Part shown: one piece after another, positions 1 to 10,275 of the stretch
How positions within the stretch are numbered: position 1 is the stretch's first letter
Layout: every line of letters starts with the position of its first letter
Origin: Pseudovibrio flavus
GTDB taxonomy: Bacteria > Pseudomonadota > Alphaproteobacteria > Rhizobiales > Stappiaceae
DNA length: 64,000 nt
Reading direction: 5' to 3'
Assembly (NCBI RefSeq): GCF_009711345.1
Contig: NZ_SMMA01000066.1
Location: forward strand, 125,423-189,422
Program-made: the position numbers and the translations under genes
The notes under the pieces: model-generated
Told to the model about the DNA's origin: nothing
Seen by the model: the letters and a program-made list of their open reading frames with translations, nothing else
The model's database searches: none

Positions 1-2
1 AC

Positions 3-1724
3 CAGCGCCAGTTCCTCGCAGACCTCGTGGCGCTTCAGTACAAGCGCAACGATGCTGCTTTCCAGCGCGGTACGTTTCGTGTGCGCGGGGATACAGTGGA
101 AGTGTTTCCAGCTCACTATGAAGATCGTGCTTGGCGTATTTCCATGTTCGGGGATGAGGTTGAATCCATCACCGAGTTTGATCCACTTACAGGGAAGAAG
201 TCTGCAGACCTCGGAAACGTGAAATTCTATGCGAATTCGCACTATGTCACGCCGAAGCCGACACTGACCCAGGCGGTGAAATCCATCAAGGCGGAGCTTA
301 AGAAGCGTCTTGAAGAGCTAAATGATCACGGCCGCCTGTTGGAAGCGCAGCGATTGGAGCAGCGCTGTACCTTTGATATAGAGATGATGGAGGCTACAGG
401 GGCTTGCGCGGGTATCGAGAACTACTCCCGTTATCTGACTGGCCGTGCACCGGGTGAGCCGCCGCCAACGCTGTTCGAATACCTGCCGGATAATGCGCTT
501 GTGTTTGCTGATGAAAGTCACGTAACCATTCCGCAGATTGGCGCCATGTACCGAGGCGACTTCCGTCGTAAAGCGACGCTTGCCGAATATGGTTTCCGTC
601 TTCCGTCTTGCATGGACAACCGTCCGCTACGCTTTGAGGAGTGGGACGCAATGCGCCCGCAAACCATCGCGGTATCCGCAACGCCGGGTAAGTGGGAGAT
701 GGAAGAAGCTGGCGGTGTGTTTGCCGAACAGGTCATTCGCCCGACGGGTCTTACCGATCCTGATATCGATATTCGTTCTGCCAAAACGCAGGTTGATGAT
801 CTTCTGGGTGAGGTGCGTGAAGTGGCCGCTCGCGGTTACCGCACGCTTGTTACCACGCTCACCAAACGCATGGCGGAAGATCTGACAGAATACTTGCACG
901 AGAATGGTGTTCGGGTTCGCTACATGCACTCCGACATTGATACGCTTGAGCGTATCGAGATCATCCGCGATCTGCGTCTAGGCGCTTTCGATGTGCTTAT
1001 CGGCATTAACTTGCTGCGTGAGGGTCTGGATATCCCAGAGTGCGGGCTGGTGGCTATTCTTGATGCGGATAAAGAAGGCTTCCTGCGTTCTGAAACTTCG
1101 TTGATCCAGACGATTGGCCGTGCTGCGCGTAACGTGGATGGCAAGGTTATTCTGTACGCTGATAGAATTACCGGCTCCATGGACCGTGCGATTAAGGAAA
1201 CCAACCGCCGCCGTGAGAAACAGGAGACGTATAACCTTGAGAACGGCATTACGCCTGAGAGCGTAAAGCGTTCTATCGGCGATATTCTGGAAAGCGTTTA
1301 CGAGCAGGATCACGTTACTGTTGATGCCGGATTTGCTGAGGAAGGCAGCATGATCGGGCATAACCTCAAGGCTTATATTGAAGACCTTGAAAAACAGATG
1401 CGCGAAGCTGCGGCTGATCTGGACTTCGAGACAGCGGCAAGGCTGCGCGATGAGGTCAAGCGTCTTCGGGAAACCGAGCTGGCTATTGCTGATGACCCGT
1501 TGGCAAGGCAGTCGTCTGTTGAGGAGAAGAGTGGTGGCTATGCTGGTGACAAGAAATACGGCGCAGCGGCCAACCTGCCTAAGGGCTCCAAAGTGCGCAA
1601 GCCTACACTAGACGAGATGGGTCCGGGTACCGATCTTGCAAAACCTGCAGGTGCTTCCCGTAAACCGGCTAAGGGGCGCAGCACTGGCGGCCGTCCGGGA
1701 ACGCGAACCTTTAGAAAGAGTTAG
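3..1724 (+). CDS. uvrB: UvrABC system protein B, 5'-truncated by window edge
   Basis: UvrB is the DNA-loading helicase-like subunit of the UvrABC nucleotide excision repair nuclease. The frame is open to the window edge (codons from base 3), so the GTG at 27 is internal and the N-terminus with Walker A lies outside. The visible 573 residues carry the motif II-like DESH, SATPG, the motif V stretch [12 protein letters not shown] and motif [15 protein letters not shown] domain follows ([19 protein letters not shown]), the module that contacts UvrC. The C-terminal tail of about 100 residues is basic and Gly/Pro-rich, as is common in alphaproteobacterial UvrB. A strong hairpin follows the stop. 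The family call is secure; only the missing 5' end is unseen. Confidence 0.97.
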   Translation, partial: QRQFLADLVALQYKRNDAAFQRGTFRVRGDTVEVFPAHYEDRAWRISMFGDEVESITEFDPLTGKKSADLGNVKFYANSHYVTPKPTLTQAVKSIKAELKKRLEELNDHGRLLEAQRLEQRCTFDIEMMEATGACAGIENYSRYLTGRAPGEPPPTLFEYLPDNALVFADESHVTIPQIGAMYRGDFRRKATLAEYGFRLPSCMDNRPLRFEEWDAMRPQTIAVSATPGKWEMEEAGGVFAEQVIRPTGLTDPDIDIRSAKTQVDDLLGEVREVAARGYRTLVTTLTKRMAEDLTEYLHENGVRVRYMHSDIDTLERIEIIRDLRLGAFDVLIGINLLREGLDIPECGLVAILDADKEGFLRSETSLIQTIGRAARNVDGKVILYADRITGSMDRAIKETNRRREKQETYNLENGITPESVKRSIGDILESVYEQDHVTVDAGFAEEGSMIGHNLKAYIEDLEKQMREAAADLDFETAARLRDEVKRLRETELAIADDPLARQSSVEEKSGGYAGDKKYGAAANLPKGSKVRKPTLDEMGPGTDLAKPAGASRKPAKGRSTGGRPGTRTFRKS

Positions 1725-1732
1725 CTTTGTTT

Positions 1733-1761
1733 TGCCGGCGCTGCTTACCATAGCGCCGGCA
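1733..1761 (+). terminator. Hairpin terminator after uvrB
   Basis: A perfect 10-bp stem, TGCCGGCGCT (1733-1742) and AGCGCCGGCA (1752-1761), has a 9-nt loop, followed by GAAGTTT. It starts 9 bases after the uvrB stop. The T-run is weak. Confidence 0.6.
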
Positions 1762-1910
1762 GAAGTTTGTCCCCGAGACTGTACATGGCTATAGTCCTCA
1801 GTGAAAAATCGGGTGAGATGCGGTCCGTGTATCGGGCGGCAATCAAATAGCACGCGGGGAGCGTTGCAGCGTGAGGTGGAGTTGCTTGAGAGAAGAGCGA
1901 GGCCTTCATC

Positions 1911-3470
1911 ATGCGTCTTCATTGGCTTGTGTTTTCGGCACTAGGATGCCTGCTGTTGCCGTTTTCGGCGATGGCGGAGGTTCCACCAAAAGACAAACCC
2001 GAAGCACCCAAATTCGTTGACACGATTAAAGGCCCTACGCCTATTCCTGTTCGGCCGGCGGAAGAAAAGGCCAAAGAGCCGGAGGACGCGCTTTCCAAGG
2101 GCGACCTGCTGGTTCAAAAGGCGCTGGAGCCCGCTTTGGGTGATCTGGACAAGATGACCGAGCGCGGCTTTGTGCGAGCTTTGGTGCCATTCTCCCTTTC
2201 CGCATTTTACATCGACAAAGGGGAAGAGCGCGGGCTTCAGGCTGATCTTCTTCGCGAGTTTGAGAAACGGCTTAACAAAGGGGTCAAAAAGGAAGCGGAT
2301 AAAACCCGCGTTCTTATTATTCCCACTCACCCTGATGAGCTATTCGACCGGCTAATCGCTGGGCAGGGTGATGTGATCGTCGCTGGGCTTACGGTGACGG
2401 AGGAGCGGGAGGAAGACGTTGATTTCGCCGATCCCATCATCAAAGACGTTCGTGAGGTCATTGCCACCCAGCCAAACGTTGCGGACATCAAGTCGATTGA
2501 AGACCTTGAGGGTATGCAGATCTTTGTGCGCAGAGAGAGCAGCTTTTATCCCAGTTTGCTGAAGGTGAATGTCGAGCTTGCCGAGATGGGCTTGGAGCCG
2601 GTGACGATTATGCTGGCAGATGACAAGCTGGAGGAGGAGGACCTTTACGAGATGATCGACGTGGGGATGATCCCCGCCATGGTGATTGATGAGCACGTCG
2701 GCAAATTCTGGAGCGTTGTCTTCAAGAACGTAAAGCTGCACCACGATCTGGCGATCCGCGAGGGGGCCAGCATCGCGTGGGCGGTACGGCAGAACAGTCC
2801 TCAGCTTGAAGAAGAAATCAACGAGTACATGGAGCTGAGCGACCCGAAGACGAGCATCCTGGCTCGCAATATTTTGGCGAGGCATGAGAACCTTGCGCTT
2901 CGTCTGGCGAACCCTGAAGCACTCAAGTATCGCAGCCTGCTGACGAAACTTGAGGGGCTCTTCCAGAAGTACGGCGAGAAGTATGATATCGACCCGATGT
3001 TGCTAGCAGCGCAGGCGTTTCAGGAGTCCCGTTTCAAACATAAGTCTCGCAGTCATGCCGGAGCTATCGGCATTATGCAGTTGCTGCCATCAACGGCCGC
3101 TGACAAGTCGGTCAACATCAAGAACTTCAGAACCCTTGAAGGGAACATTGAAGCCGGCGCGAAGTATCTGCGCTGGGTGGTCGATAACTACTTCAATGAT
3201 GATGAAATTCCCGATGTAGAGAAAATCTACATGGCTTTGGCCGCATACAACGCTGGTCCCAACCGAGTGGCGCGGGTGCGCAAAAAAGCAGAGAACCCGA
3301 ACCTGTGGTTCGATAACGTTGAGTGGGAAGTCGCCAAGGTCGCGGGTTTCGAGCCAATCCAGTATGTGAAGAACATCTACCGGTACTATCTGGCGTTTAA
3401 CCAGATTTTGAACCGTCCGCACAAGCTGGCGCGGATCGACCAGATATCGGCGCTATCTTCCTCTGACTAA
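1911..3470 (+). CDS. MltF-like membrane-bound lytic transglycosylase
   Basis: Predicted periplasmic peptidoglycan lyase that cleaves between MurNAc and GlcNAc. It starts with a hydrophobic signal sequence ending near SAMAE. A family 3 substrate-binding-like domain follows (about residues 70-300, beginning near GFVRALVPFSLSAFYID). The C-terminal SLT domain (about 330-490) contains AQAFQESRF, where Glu372 is the expected catalytic acid, then GAIGIMQLLP and ALAAYNAGP, all classic family 1 lytic transglycosylase motifs. The SBP-plus-SLT order is that of MltF. The signal sequence has no lipobox cysteine, so it is probably secreted or membrane-anchored rather than a lipoprotein. The stop overlaps the stop of the convergent EamA gene by 4 bases. 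Confidence 0.88.
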   Translation: MRLHWLVFSALGCLLLPFSAMAEVPPKDKPEAPKFVDTIKGPTPIPVRPAEEKAKEPEDALSKGDLLVQKALEPALGDLDKMTERGFVRALVPFSLSAFYIDKGEERGLQADLLREFEKRLNKGVKKEADKTRVLIIPTHPDELFDRLIAGQGDVIVAGLTVTEEREEDVDFADPIIKDVREVIATQPNVADIKSIEDLEGMQIFVRRESSFYPSLLKVNVELAEMGLEPVTIMLADDKLEEEDLYEMIDVGMIPAMVIDEHVGKFWSVVFKNVKLHHDLAIREGASIAWAVRQNSPQLEEEINEYMELSDPKTSILARNILARHENLALRLANPEALKYRSLLTKLEGLFQKYGEKYDIDPMLLAAQAFQESRFKHKSRSHAGAIGIMQLLPSTAADKSVNIKNFRTLEGNIEAGAKYLRWVVDNYFNDDEIPDVEKIYMALAAYNAGPNRVARVRKKAENPNLWFDNVEWEVAKVAGFEPIQYVKNIYRYYLAFNQILNRPHKLARIDQISALSSSD

Positions 3471-4366
3471 AGCGTGTGCTTTGCTTTGCGCTGTTTCAGG
3501 TAAAGCGGTCCAAGCTCGGTCAGGAGTACAGCAGTGAAGATGAGGGCGCAGCCAAACAGGCCAATCGGCGGTATGCGCTCTCCCAGCATGATTGCTGCGA
3601 AAATGGCAGCGAACGGTGCCTCGGTGGAGAGGAAGATCGCCGCGTCTGACGGTCTGGTCCACTGCTGCGCAATCGCTTGGAGGGTGAACGCAAGGCTGCC
3701 GGAAAGCACACCGGCAAACAAAAGCTCCACTGCGGCTGCCTGAATGGCGGCCAGCGATACTTCTTCAAAGATTAGCCCCAGACCCGTGGCGAACACGCCG
3801 ATAAACAGGAACTGGATTGCAGCAATCGTGATAGGCCGTCCTGTCTCGTGGGCTGCATTACCAAGGTAAATCACCTGCAGCGCCCAGAAGACCGCAGCCA
3901 CGATCATAAGTGCGTCACCAACGTTAAGGGCGCTAAGGTCTCCGCCACTCAAGAGATAGATGCCAATGAGGGTTAGGAACGCTGCTGGCCAAATGACCCA
4001 ATCCGGTCTGCCTTTAAAGAAGAACAGCACGAAGAAAGGTGTCAGTACCACATAGGCAGCGGTGAGGAAGCCAGCGTTTGTTACCGAGGTATGGATAATG
4101 CCGATCTGCTGCAGTACGTGGCCGAGAAAGAAGCAGACGCTGATAATCAGCAGGGTAGGCCAGTATTTGCGCTCAATCTTGGCCTTCGGCTTTCTGCGCT
4201 TTTCCCAAAACACAAAGGGCAGCACTGCGATAAAGGCAAGCAGAAAACGGATGCCGGAGAACTGAAGGGGTCCAATGTCATCCATCGCCGTAGACTGGGC
4301 GATAAACGCCATGCCCCAGATTACACCGGCAAGCAAAAGCAGAAGGTTGGCTGTGGCGCGCGACAT
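3467..4366 (-). CDS. EamA/DMT-family inner-membrane transporter
   Basis: A 299-residue protein with about ten hydrophobic segments in two homologous halves, the usual EamA (drug/metabolite transporter) design. The N-terminal half opens ATANLLLLLAGVIWGMAFIAQ with the typical WG pair, and the second half contains FWALQVIYLGNAA and EAPFAAIFAAIMLGE, where the PLxAxxxGxxxLGE-like signature is recognisable. Substrate is not predictable; family members export amino acids, nucleosides or metabolites. It is transcribed alone, convergent with the transglycosylase gene. The short basic C-terminus (KQRKAKHTL) is expected on the cytoplasmic side. Confidence 0.9.
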   Translation of the reverse strand: MSRATANLLLLLAGVIWGMAFIAQSTAMDDIGPLQFSGIRFLLAFIAVLPFVFWEKRRKPKAKIERKYWPTLLIISVCFFLGHVLQQIGIIHTSVTNAGFLTAAYVVLTPFFVLFFFKGRPDWVIWPAAFLTLIGIYLLSGGDLSALNVGDALMIVAAVFWALQVIYLGNAAHETGRPITIAAIQFLFIGVFATGLGLIFEEVSLAAIQAAAVELLFAGVLSGSLAFTLQAIAQQWTRPSDAAIFLSTEAPFAAIFAAIMLGERIPPIGLFGCALIFTAVLLTELGPLYLKQRKAKHTL

Positions 4367-4447
4367 GGAGTGCTCCGTACGTCTAAATGACTGGCATTTT
4401 GGGTAAAATACGTACTAGCAGCAAATGTTGGTCAAGCGTCAATACGC

Positions 4448-4648
4448 CTAAAAGACAAACCCCAAGAGAATGATGACGGTGCAGATACTTAACGCAGCGC
4501 CAGCAATGGGCCACGGGCTCCTGCTTTTTTTGACAATAGGCATGTCTTCATCATCATAGTCTTCTTCGTACACGTTCGTACTCTCCGCACCAAAAGGATT
4601 CTTGTTATTGATGGAGCCGGTTTTAAGAGCACGAGCGTACCGTGACAC
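4448..4648 (-). CDS. Small single-pass membrane protein, unknown function
   Basis: A 66-residue ORF with GTG start, a polar acidic N-terminal half (EEDYDDEDMP) and a C-terminal hydrophobic helix (PIAGAALSICTVIILLGFVF) that runs to the last residue. This is a tail-anchored or single-pass topology. It lies 51 bases downstream of the DUF3775 gene on the same strand and may be co-transcribed with it. No convincing ribosome-binding site precedes the GTG, and no family is recognised. The helix and intact frame support a real gene, but with moderate confidence. Confidence 0.5.
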   Translation of the reverse strand: MSRYARALKTGSINNKNPFGAESTNVYEEDYDDEDMPIVKKSRSPWPIAGAALSICTVIILLGFVF

Positions 4649-4699
4649 GCATGATGAGGGCAGGCGGGACTTTACTGACGTTTAGCGGGTTTTCGCCGC

Positions 4700-5110
4700 T
4701 CAAAGGTTGAGGGCGTCTAGGCCGTTTTCCAGATGGTCGGCTAAATGCGGGAGCCCGAGCAGGTAGGAAGCAGTGGAACCGGTTGCCCGTTCCTTGGCCT
4801 CTAGCAGGGCGACTTCAAAGTCGCTGGCATCAAAATCCCCGCGGCCAATCCACGTTATGGCAACAAGCTCGGCAGCTTCATCGACATTCAGGTCATCAAG
4901 AAGTTCGCGCACCTCTTCCGTAGTCAGGTCGTTTACTTCTTCTTCCGCTAGCTTGTCGTGGTGATGGGCATTGCCCAGAGTGACAGGGTCAAAGCTGAAG
5001 TCTGGGTCGTGGCCAGCCTCGTAGGTGTCTGGAAGGCTTGAGTTGGCGGCCCGGACTTTTTGTACAATCATCCGAACGGAATCAGCGGATAAGTTGAGAT
5101 CATTGGTCAT
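4700..5110 (-). CDS. DUF3775 domain-containing protein
   Basis: A 136-residue acidic soluble protein matching my recollection of DUF3775, a small family found mainly in alphaproteobacteria. Recognisable parts are the N-terminal helix SADSVRMIVQKVRAA, the acidic EEEVNDLTTEEVRELLDDLNVDEAAELVAITWIGRG core and the C-terminal ATGSTASYLLGLPHLADHLENGL. The function is unknown. There is no signal peptide or membrane segment. Its stop lies 51 bases before the GTG of the small membrane protein on the same strand, so the two may form a unit. Confidence 0.8.
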   Translation of the reverse strand: MTNDLNLSADSVRMIVQKVRAANSSLPDTYEAGHDPDFSFDPVTLGNAHHHDKLAEEEVNDLTTEEVRELLDDLNVDEAAELVAITWIGRGDFDASDFEVALLEAKERATGSTASYLLGLPHLADHLENGLDALNL

Positions 5111-5555
5111 CGGACTTCTCGCTGTTGGTTACATCTATTGTTATCCACCGAAGGTGTCAGGACTGCAAGGATGAAACAGTAGTCATCTTTAACAGATGCT
5201 CAGTTTACGTGCAGTATTCATACAGCTACGGTAGAATTTTATATTTAAAGTTCAAAGGGGAAGGGGCTGGTCGAATCAGTCTTTCGTCCCACGAATAGTC
5301 GTTTGCCGACTTTTTGATCAGTTATTTTCTATCCCCTAGAATTTGATCACTTACAAACAAAGGTACAAATTTTCGGGTTAAGAGCCTTCCGGCCTTGTTA
5401 TTGCGGCGCAACTAACTATAGGCTCGGCGCTCATCAAAGCAATCACAGGTACTCTTTGCGGTCTATGCGGCGGACCTTGAGTGCCAAGCCGGTGCGTGAT
5501 CGGGGGGACACGCACCGGCTTTCTTTTCGCAAAACTAGGGAGTTCTTGCGGGAGC
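5111..5555 (+). other. Intergenic region, candidate small RNA on plus strand
   Basis: There is no credible protein gene in 445 bases. The left part (5200-5370) is AT-rich. The right part ends in a strong plus-strand terminator at 5486-5521, although no plus-strand gene lies upstream closer than 3470. This makes a short plus-strand transcript (roughly 5380-5530) possible. No known RNA family (tmRNA, SRP, RNase P) was recognised, and no clear sigma-70 promoter was found. Confidence 0.3.
5486..5521 (+). terminator. Strong 13-bp hairpin terminator with no assigned gene
   Basis: AAGCCGGTGCGTG (5486-5498) pairs perfectly with CACGCACCGGCTT (5509-5521) across a 10-nt G-rich loop, followed by TCTTTT on the plus strand. 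Read on the minus strand it lacks a T-run, so it does not fit as the terminator of the minus-strand gene at 5556-5786. Confidence 0.65.
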
Positions 5556-5786
5556 TTATTGATCGCGGAGAAACTCCACGATGAAATACTGGAGGGTGGC
5601 CACAAGGCCTAAAAAGGCCCCGACGAGGCCGCATAGCAGCAGTGACTGTTTCAGATCAAAACTACCAATGTTTGCCGAAATTGCTGCAGTCAGAGGAAGC
5701 AGGCTGACTACCGCATAGAGCAGGACAATATTGGTTTTCTTTGCGGTTGCTTTAGCACGCGCAATGGTTGGTCTGGACTGGGTCAC
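5556..5786 (-). CDS. Small two-helix membrane protein, unknown function
   Basis: About 76 residues with two predicted transmembrane helices (NIVLLYAVVSLLPLTAAISA and SLLLCGLVGAFLGLVATLQYFIVEF) after a basic N-terminus (RPTIARAKATAKK). I prefer the GTG at 5786 because the minus strand carries GAGGAG nine bases upstream. The frame extends ten codons further to another GTG at 5816, which would bury that ribosome-binding site inside the gene. The gene follows GtrA on the same strand with a 127-base gap. No family is recognised. Confidence 0.55.
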   Translation of the reverse strand: MTQSRPTIARAKATAKKTNIVLLYAVVSLLPLTAAISANIGSFDLKQSLLLCGLVGAFLGLVATLQYFIVEFLRDQ

Positions 5787-5913
5787 CAAGTTGTGCTCCT
5801 CAACGTTAACTGCCACCCCTACGTTGTGGTTGGGGTTTGAGGCAGAAACGTGCCCAGAATGGTCAAATTCCTTGATTAATAATGGCTATCCCAGTTCAAA
5901 GTCCAAACATGCG

Positions 5914-6327
5914 TTAAGATTTGAAGGCAAACAGCTTTGACCCGATAAAGTTGAAGGCGGTTGCACAGACGGTTGCAACGAACAGGGCGATGAAGGGCGA
6001 AAGCTCAGGGAAATTGAGCAGCAGGCCACTGTAGATCGCATAGTTGATAAGGGCGCCAACGCCGTTCACTGCAACAAAGCGCAGGAACTCTTCCAGCCGT
6101 TTGCCGGATGACTTGAAGGTGAAAATGCGGTTCAGGGCCCAGTTGTTGGTCATTGCTGCCAAAATGGACAGGATGCGAGCGAGAAACGGCCCCATTCCGG
6201 TGTAGGCAAGCAAACACGCTAGTACAAGACTATCTACCGCTAATCCGGAGAAACCAACCATACAGAAACGTAGAAACTGGCTTTTCGTAGCACGACGAAT
6301 CAAGTCTTTGATCGTATTGGCGGTCAT
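5914..6327 (-). CDS. GtrA family membrane protein
   Basis: A 137-residue protein with four hydrophobic helices and the GtrA signature: FLRFCMVGFSGLAVDSLVLACL at the start, NWALNRIFTF in the middle and ATAFNFIGSKLFAFKS at the end. GtrA proteins are thought to flip or translocate polyprenyl-linked sugars for cell-surface glycosylation. No glycosyltransferase partner (GtrB-like) is adjacent here, so the substrate cannot be inferred. The start ATG at 6327 has no strong Shine-Dalgarno sequence. The gene is divergent from the aminotransferase gene, with about 250 bases between them for promoters. Confidence 0.88.
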   Translation of the reverse strand: MTANTIKDLIRRATKSQFLRFCMVGFSGLAVDSLVLACLLAYTGMGPFLARILSILAAMTNNWALNRIFTFKSSGKRLEEFLRFVAVNGVGALINYAIYSGLLLNFPELSPFIALFVATVCATAFNFIGSKLFAFKS

Positions 6328-6467
6328 TAGCGGTAATCACAATTTGGGTTATATTCTATTTGAGCGCAGGCCCTGCTGCCTCTTAAACAGAGCGTAACAG
6401 AAACACAAGGGGAGCTGCGCTTATCGCTTTCGTAAGACTGCGTGCAATCTGGTGTTGCCCTTGGTGA

Positions 6468-7781
<1,314 letters not shown>

Positions 7782-7812
7782 GCTTTGGGTTCTGCCAAAA
7801 CTGATATAAGGG

Positions 7813-7838
7813 AAGCCGCAGCTGCCACGCTGCGGCTT
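7813..7838 (+). terminator. Rho-independent terminator after aatA
   Basis: Perfect 10-bp stem AAGCCGCAGC (7813-7822) / GCTGCGGCTT (7829-7838), loop TGCCAC, followed by TTCTATTTTT. Confidence 0.9.
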
Positions 7839-7874
7839 TTCTATTTTTAAGATACAACAATAAGGGAAGGCTAT

Positions 7875-8402
7875 ATGGCCGACACATTCATCATTCGTGA
7901 CGCGAGACCTGAAGACACCGCTGCAATTCTGGGGTTTTACCCGCTTGCGTTTCCTGAAGAGGATCTGGTGCCAGTTGCGCAGGAACTGCTTTCTGGTGGT
8001 GACGAGTTTCTCTCGCTGGTCGCGGAAAAGAACGGTGAGGTCGTCGGACATGTCAGCTACAGCCTTTGCGGTGTAGAAGGCGCTGAGAACAGCATCTATC
8101 TACTGGCGCCGCTGGCTGTCACTCCAGCCCTTCACAAACAGGGTATCGGCACCGCGCTGATCAAAGAAGGCATCGCCCGCGCTAAAGCTACTGGCTTCAA
8201 AAAGATGATGGTCTTTGGTGATCCTGCATACTATGGCCGTACCGGATTTGTGACCGACAGCGCTATTACTACGCCTTGCCCGATCCCAGCAGAATACGAG
8301 CCGGGCTGGCAGTCTATCGCGCTCAGTGACGACGCTGAAAGCCTGTCTGGTGTGCTTAAGGTGCCAGCGATCTGGCAGAAGCCATCGCTTTGGGGCGGCT
8401 AA
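7875..8402 (+). CDS. GNAT family N-acetyltransferase
   Basis: A 175-residue acyl-CoA N-acyltransferase. The order is the standard GNAT fold: an N-terminal strand (FIIRDARPEDTAAILGFYPLAF), a core beta-strand (LLAPLAVTPALHKQGIGTALIKEGI) with the pyrophosphate-binding Q-x-x-G-x-G/A loop as KQGIGTA, then GFKKMMVFGDPAYYGRTGF. The C-terminal half resembles YhbS-type proteins, whose substrates are mostly unknown. GGGAAGG lies 7 bases before the ATG. It sits between two strong terminators, so it is expressed on its own. Confidence 0.9.
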   Translation: MADTFIIRDARPEDTAAILGFYPLAFPEEDLVPVAQELLSGGDEFLSLVAEKNGEVVGHVSYSLCGVEGAENSIYLLAPLAVTPALHKQGIGTALIKEGIARAKATGFKKMMVFGDPAYYGRTGFVTDSAITTPCPIPAEYEPGWQSIALSDDAESLSGVLKVPAIWQKPSLWGG

Positions 8403-8425
8403 GACTTATTGAATTCAGGTAAAAT

Positions 8426-8452
8426 AAAAGGCGCCTCAAACGGGCGCCTTTT
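8426..8452. terminator. Bidirectional terminator
   Basis: AAAAGGCGCC (8426-8435) and GGCGCCTTTT (8443-8452) with a 7-nt loop. T-runs occur on both strands, so it can serve both the GNAT gene and the convergent exported-protein gene. Confidence 0.88.
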
Positions 8453-8475
8453 TTGTTGCTTGCTTTGCCTACTGT

Positions 8476-9207
8476 TTAGCGAGGCAGCAGCTCGTCGATG
8501 AACAGGTTGTTGTTCACGAAGTCGTTGCGGTTTTCCTGCTTGAGGGTGCGCTGACCGTTGAAGGAGAAGCGTACACCACCCATGATGGATACGTCGTCGG
8601 TATCCTGGAAACGGGCGTCTGCGAACAAGGTCATGCCACGGTCGGAATAGGCGTTTGGACGGAATTCCATACCTGCAGCGTAGGTGTTGTTGTCGGCGAT
8701 ATAACGGTAACCTGCGTAAAGACGCATGTTATCTGTGATGTACATGGAGGCAGTAACTGCGCCCATGATTTCGCCGTCATTGTCATCCCACAGTTCGTAA
8801 CCGATCAAGCCGTCAACGGAGAAGTTGCCGAAGTGCATCTGAGCTTCTGCGCCCAGATAGCCGTACTGGCCGTTGTCACGGTTGATGTGGGAAGCGGAGC
8901 CAACCAAGCCGAAGTAGCCGTTGTCTGCCTGACGGAAGCCCATGCGGGCTGTGCCGCCGATGAAGCCGTATTCGGTGGTGCCGCCAGCATTTACGTCGAA
9001 CTGGGTGGTAAAGCCGGAAGCCATACCCTGAACGAAGTTAGCGTTAGCGATAACCAGACCTTTGCCTTCAAGAGTACCGAAAGCGGCAGCGATACGGGCG
9101 TTCGGGCTTGTGTTACCATAGTACTGCGCCTGTGCCAGGTTAGGCAGGGCAGTGGCGACTAGCAATGTTGCAGCGGCAACGGTAAGGGACTGATATTTGC
9201 GGACCAT
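8476..9207 (-). CDS. Exported beta-rich protein, probably outer membrane or periplasmic
   Basis: About 243 residues starting with a clean signal peptide (KYQSLTVAAATLLVATALPNLAQA, cut after AQA). The mature part alternates short amphipathic strands rich in Gly, Tyr and Phe (YGFIGGTARMGFRQ, GYFGLVGSASHI, YGYLGAEAQMHFG, MRLYAGYRYIAD), like a small beta-barrel, but the last residues (LLPR) do not give the aromatic C-terminus usual for BAM substrates. A fourteen-strand count cannot be claimed. An in-frame ATG at 9219 is an alternative start, but the 9207 start gives the better signal peptide. No family is recognised. It is transcribed alone, and a terminator follows. Confidence 0.75.
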   Translation of the reverse strand: MVRKYQSLTVAAATLLVATALPNLAQAQYYGNTSPNARIAAAFGTLEGKGLVIANANFVQGMASGFTTQFDVNAGGTTEYGFIGGTARMGFRQADNGYFGLVGSASHINRDNGQYGYLGAEAQMHFGNFSVDGLIGYELWDDNDGEIMGAVTASMYITDNMRLYAGYRYIADNNTYAAGMEFRPNAYSDRGMTLFADARFQDTDDVSIMGGVRFSFNGQRTLKQENRNDFVNNNLFIDELLPR

Positions 9208-9502
9208 CTCGATTCTCATTGGTATTAATTGCCAATAGAATCTCGCGGGATGTTTAACAGAGTCTTGCCACAGTGTTCGTTTGGAGACGTTACAAAGAGG
9301 TCTCGATTTTCTTGGTTAATAAACGGTTACTTACGGGGGAATCTCATTAACTCTATGGTTTTAAAGGAAAATTTTATACGTAATTTGAGGTTATCAACTC
9401 ACCATTTGGTTGACTCTAGGGGAAACCTTTCTTTGACATAAATCTGTGTTTTTGTTCCCGTGGGTTAGACATTGACTTTTCAGTAACCCGAGGAGAACAA
9501 AA

Positions 9503-10048
9503 ATGTATAAAAACACAGCCCTCGCAACCGGATTAGCCTTGGTCATGCTTGCAGCTCCGGCTCTTGCAGCACAGCCAGCAAAACCAGCCGCACAGCCAGC
9601 AGCACCTGCTGCAACAGCGCAGCCTGCAGCCCCGGCCACCAATGAAAACCGTCCGACCGTTGAAATCGGTACTTTGACCTGCAAGATCGAAGGTGGCTCT
9701 ACCTTCATCATCGGTTCCAGCCACGCTCTTGGCTGCGATTTCAAAAACGCTAACGGCAAGTCTCAGCCGTACACCGGAAAAATCACCAGCTTTGGCCTTG
9801 ATATTGGAACTGTGAAATCCGGTACACTCGTATGGGGTGTCTTGGCTCCAGCCGCCAATATGAAGCCCGGAGCTCTTGCCGGTAAATACGCAGGTGTTTC
9901 TGCAGGTGCAGCACTTGGCGCAGGCGTACAGGCAAACGTTCTTCTAGGTGGTTTCAACCGCTCTATCGCACTGCAGCCAGTATCTTTGCAGAGCCAGACC
10001 GGCATCAACCTGACCGCTGGCGTAACCGGCCTGACACTGGAACGCTAA
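9503..10048 (+). CDS. DUF992 family exported protein
   Basis: A 181-residue secreted protein. A signal peptide (TALATGLALVMLAAPALAA) is followed by an Ala/Pro/Gln-rich linker (about residues 24-48). The DUF992 domain then begins with VEIGTLTCKIEGGSTFIIGSSHALGCDF and ends with INLTAGVTGLTLER. Two cysteines (in LTCKIE and LGCDF) probably form a disulfide. DUF992 proteins are small beta-sandwich-like periplasmic proteins of Hyphomicrobiales with unknown function, often highly expressed. A good ribosome-binding site (GAGGAG) precedes the ATG. It lies alone between the divergent exported-protein gene and a terminator. Confidence 0.88.
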   Translation: MYKNTALATGLALVMLAAPALAAQPAKPAAQPAAPAATAQPAAPATNENRPTVEIGTLTCKIEGGSTFIIGSSHALGCDFKNANGKSQPYTGKITSFGLDIGTVKSGTLVWGVLAPAANMKPGALAGKYAGVSAGAALGAGVQANVLLGGFNRSIALQPVSLQSQTGINLTAGVTGLTLER

Positions 10049-10098
10049 TAGCAAATAGCGGTTAACCCGTTTAAATGCTTAGGTAAAAACAATAAAAT

Positions 10099-10132
10099 CT
10101 GCGGCGGACTGTCACACTTTTGACCGCCGCAG
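10099..10132 (+). terminator. Terminator after DUF992 gene
   Basis: CTGCGGCGG (10099-10107) pairs with CCGCCGCAG (10124-10132), followed by TCTTCTT. Confidence 0.75.
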
Positions 10133-10275
10133 TCTTCTTACTTGCAATCCCTGTCCATTTCCTGCGACCATGCTCTTGTTCCTGAAGGGAGAGAGGGAGG
10201 TACGCAGTAACACCGCGCCCTTTCAGGAAGGCGTGGTGCGCGTGTCGACCTCAATAACGACACGGAGAAGCGATC

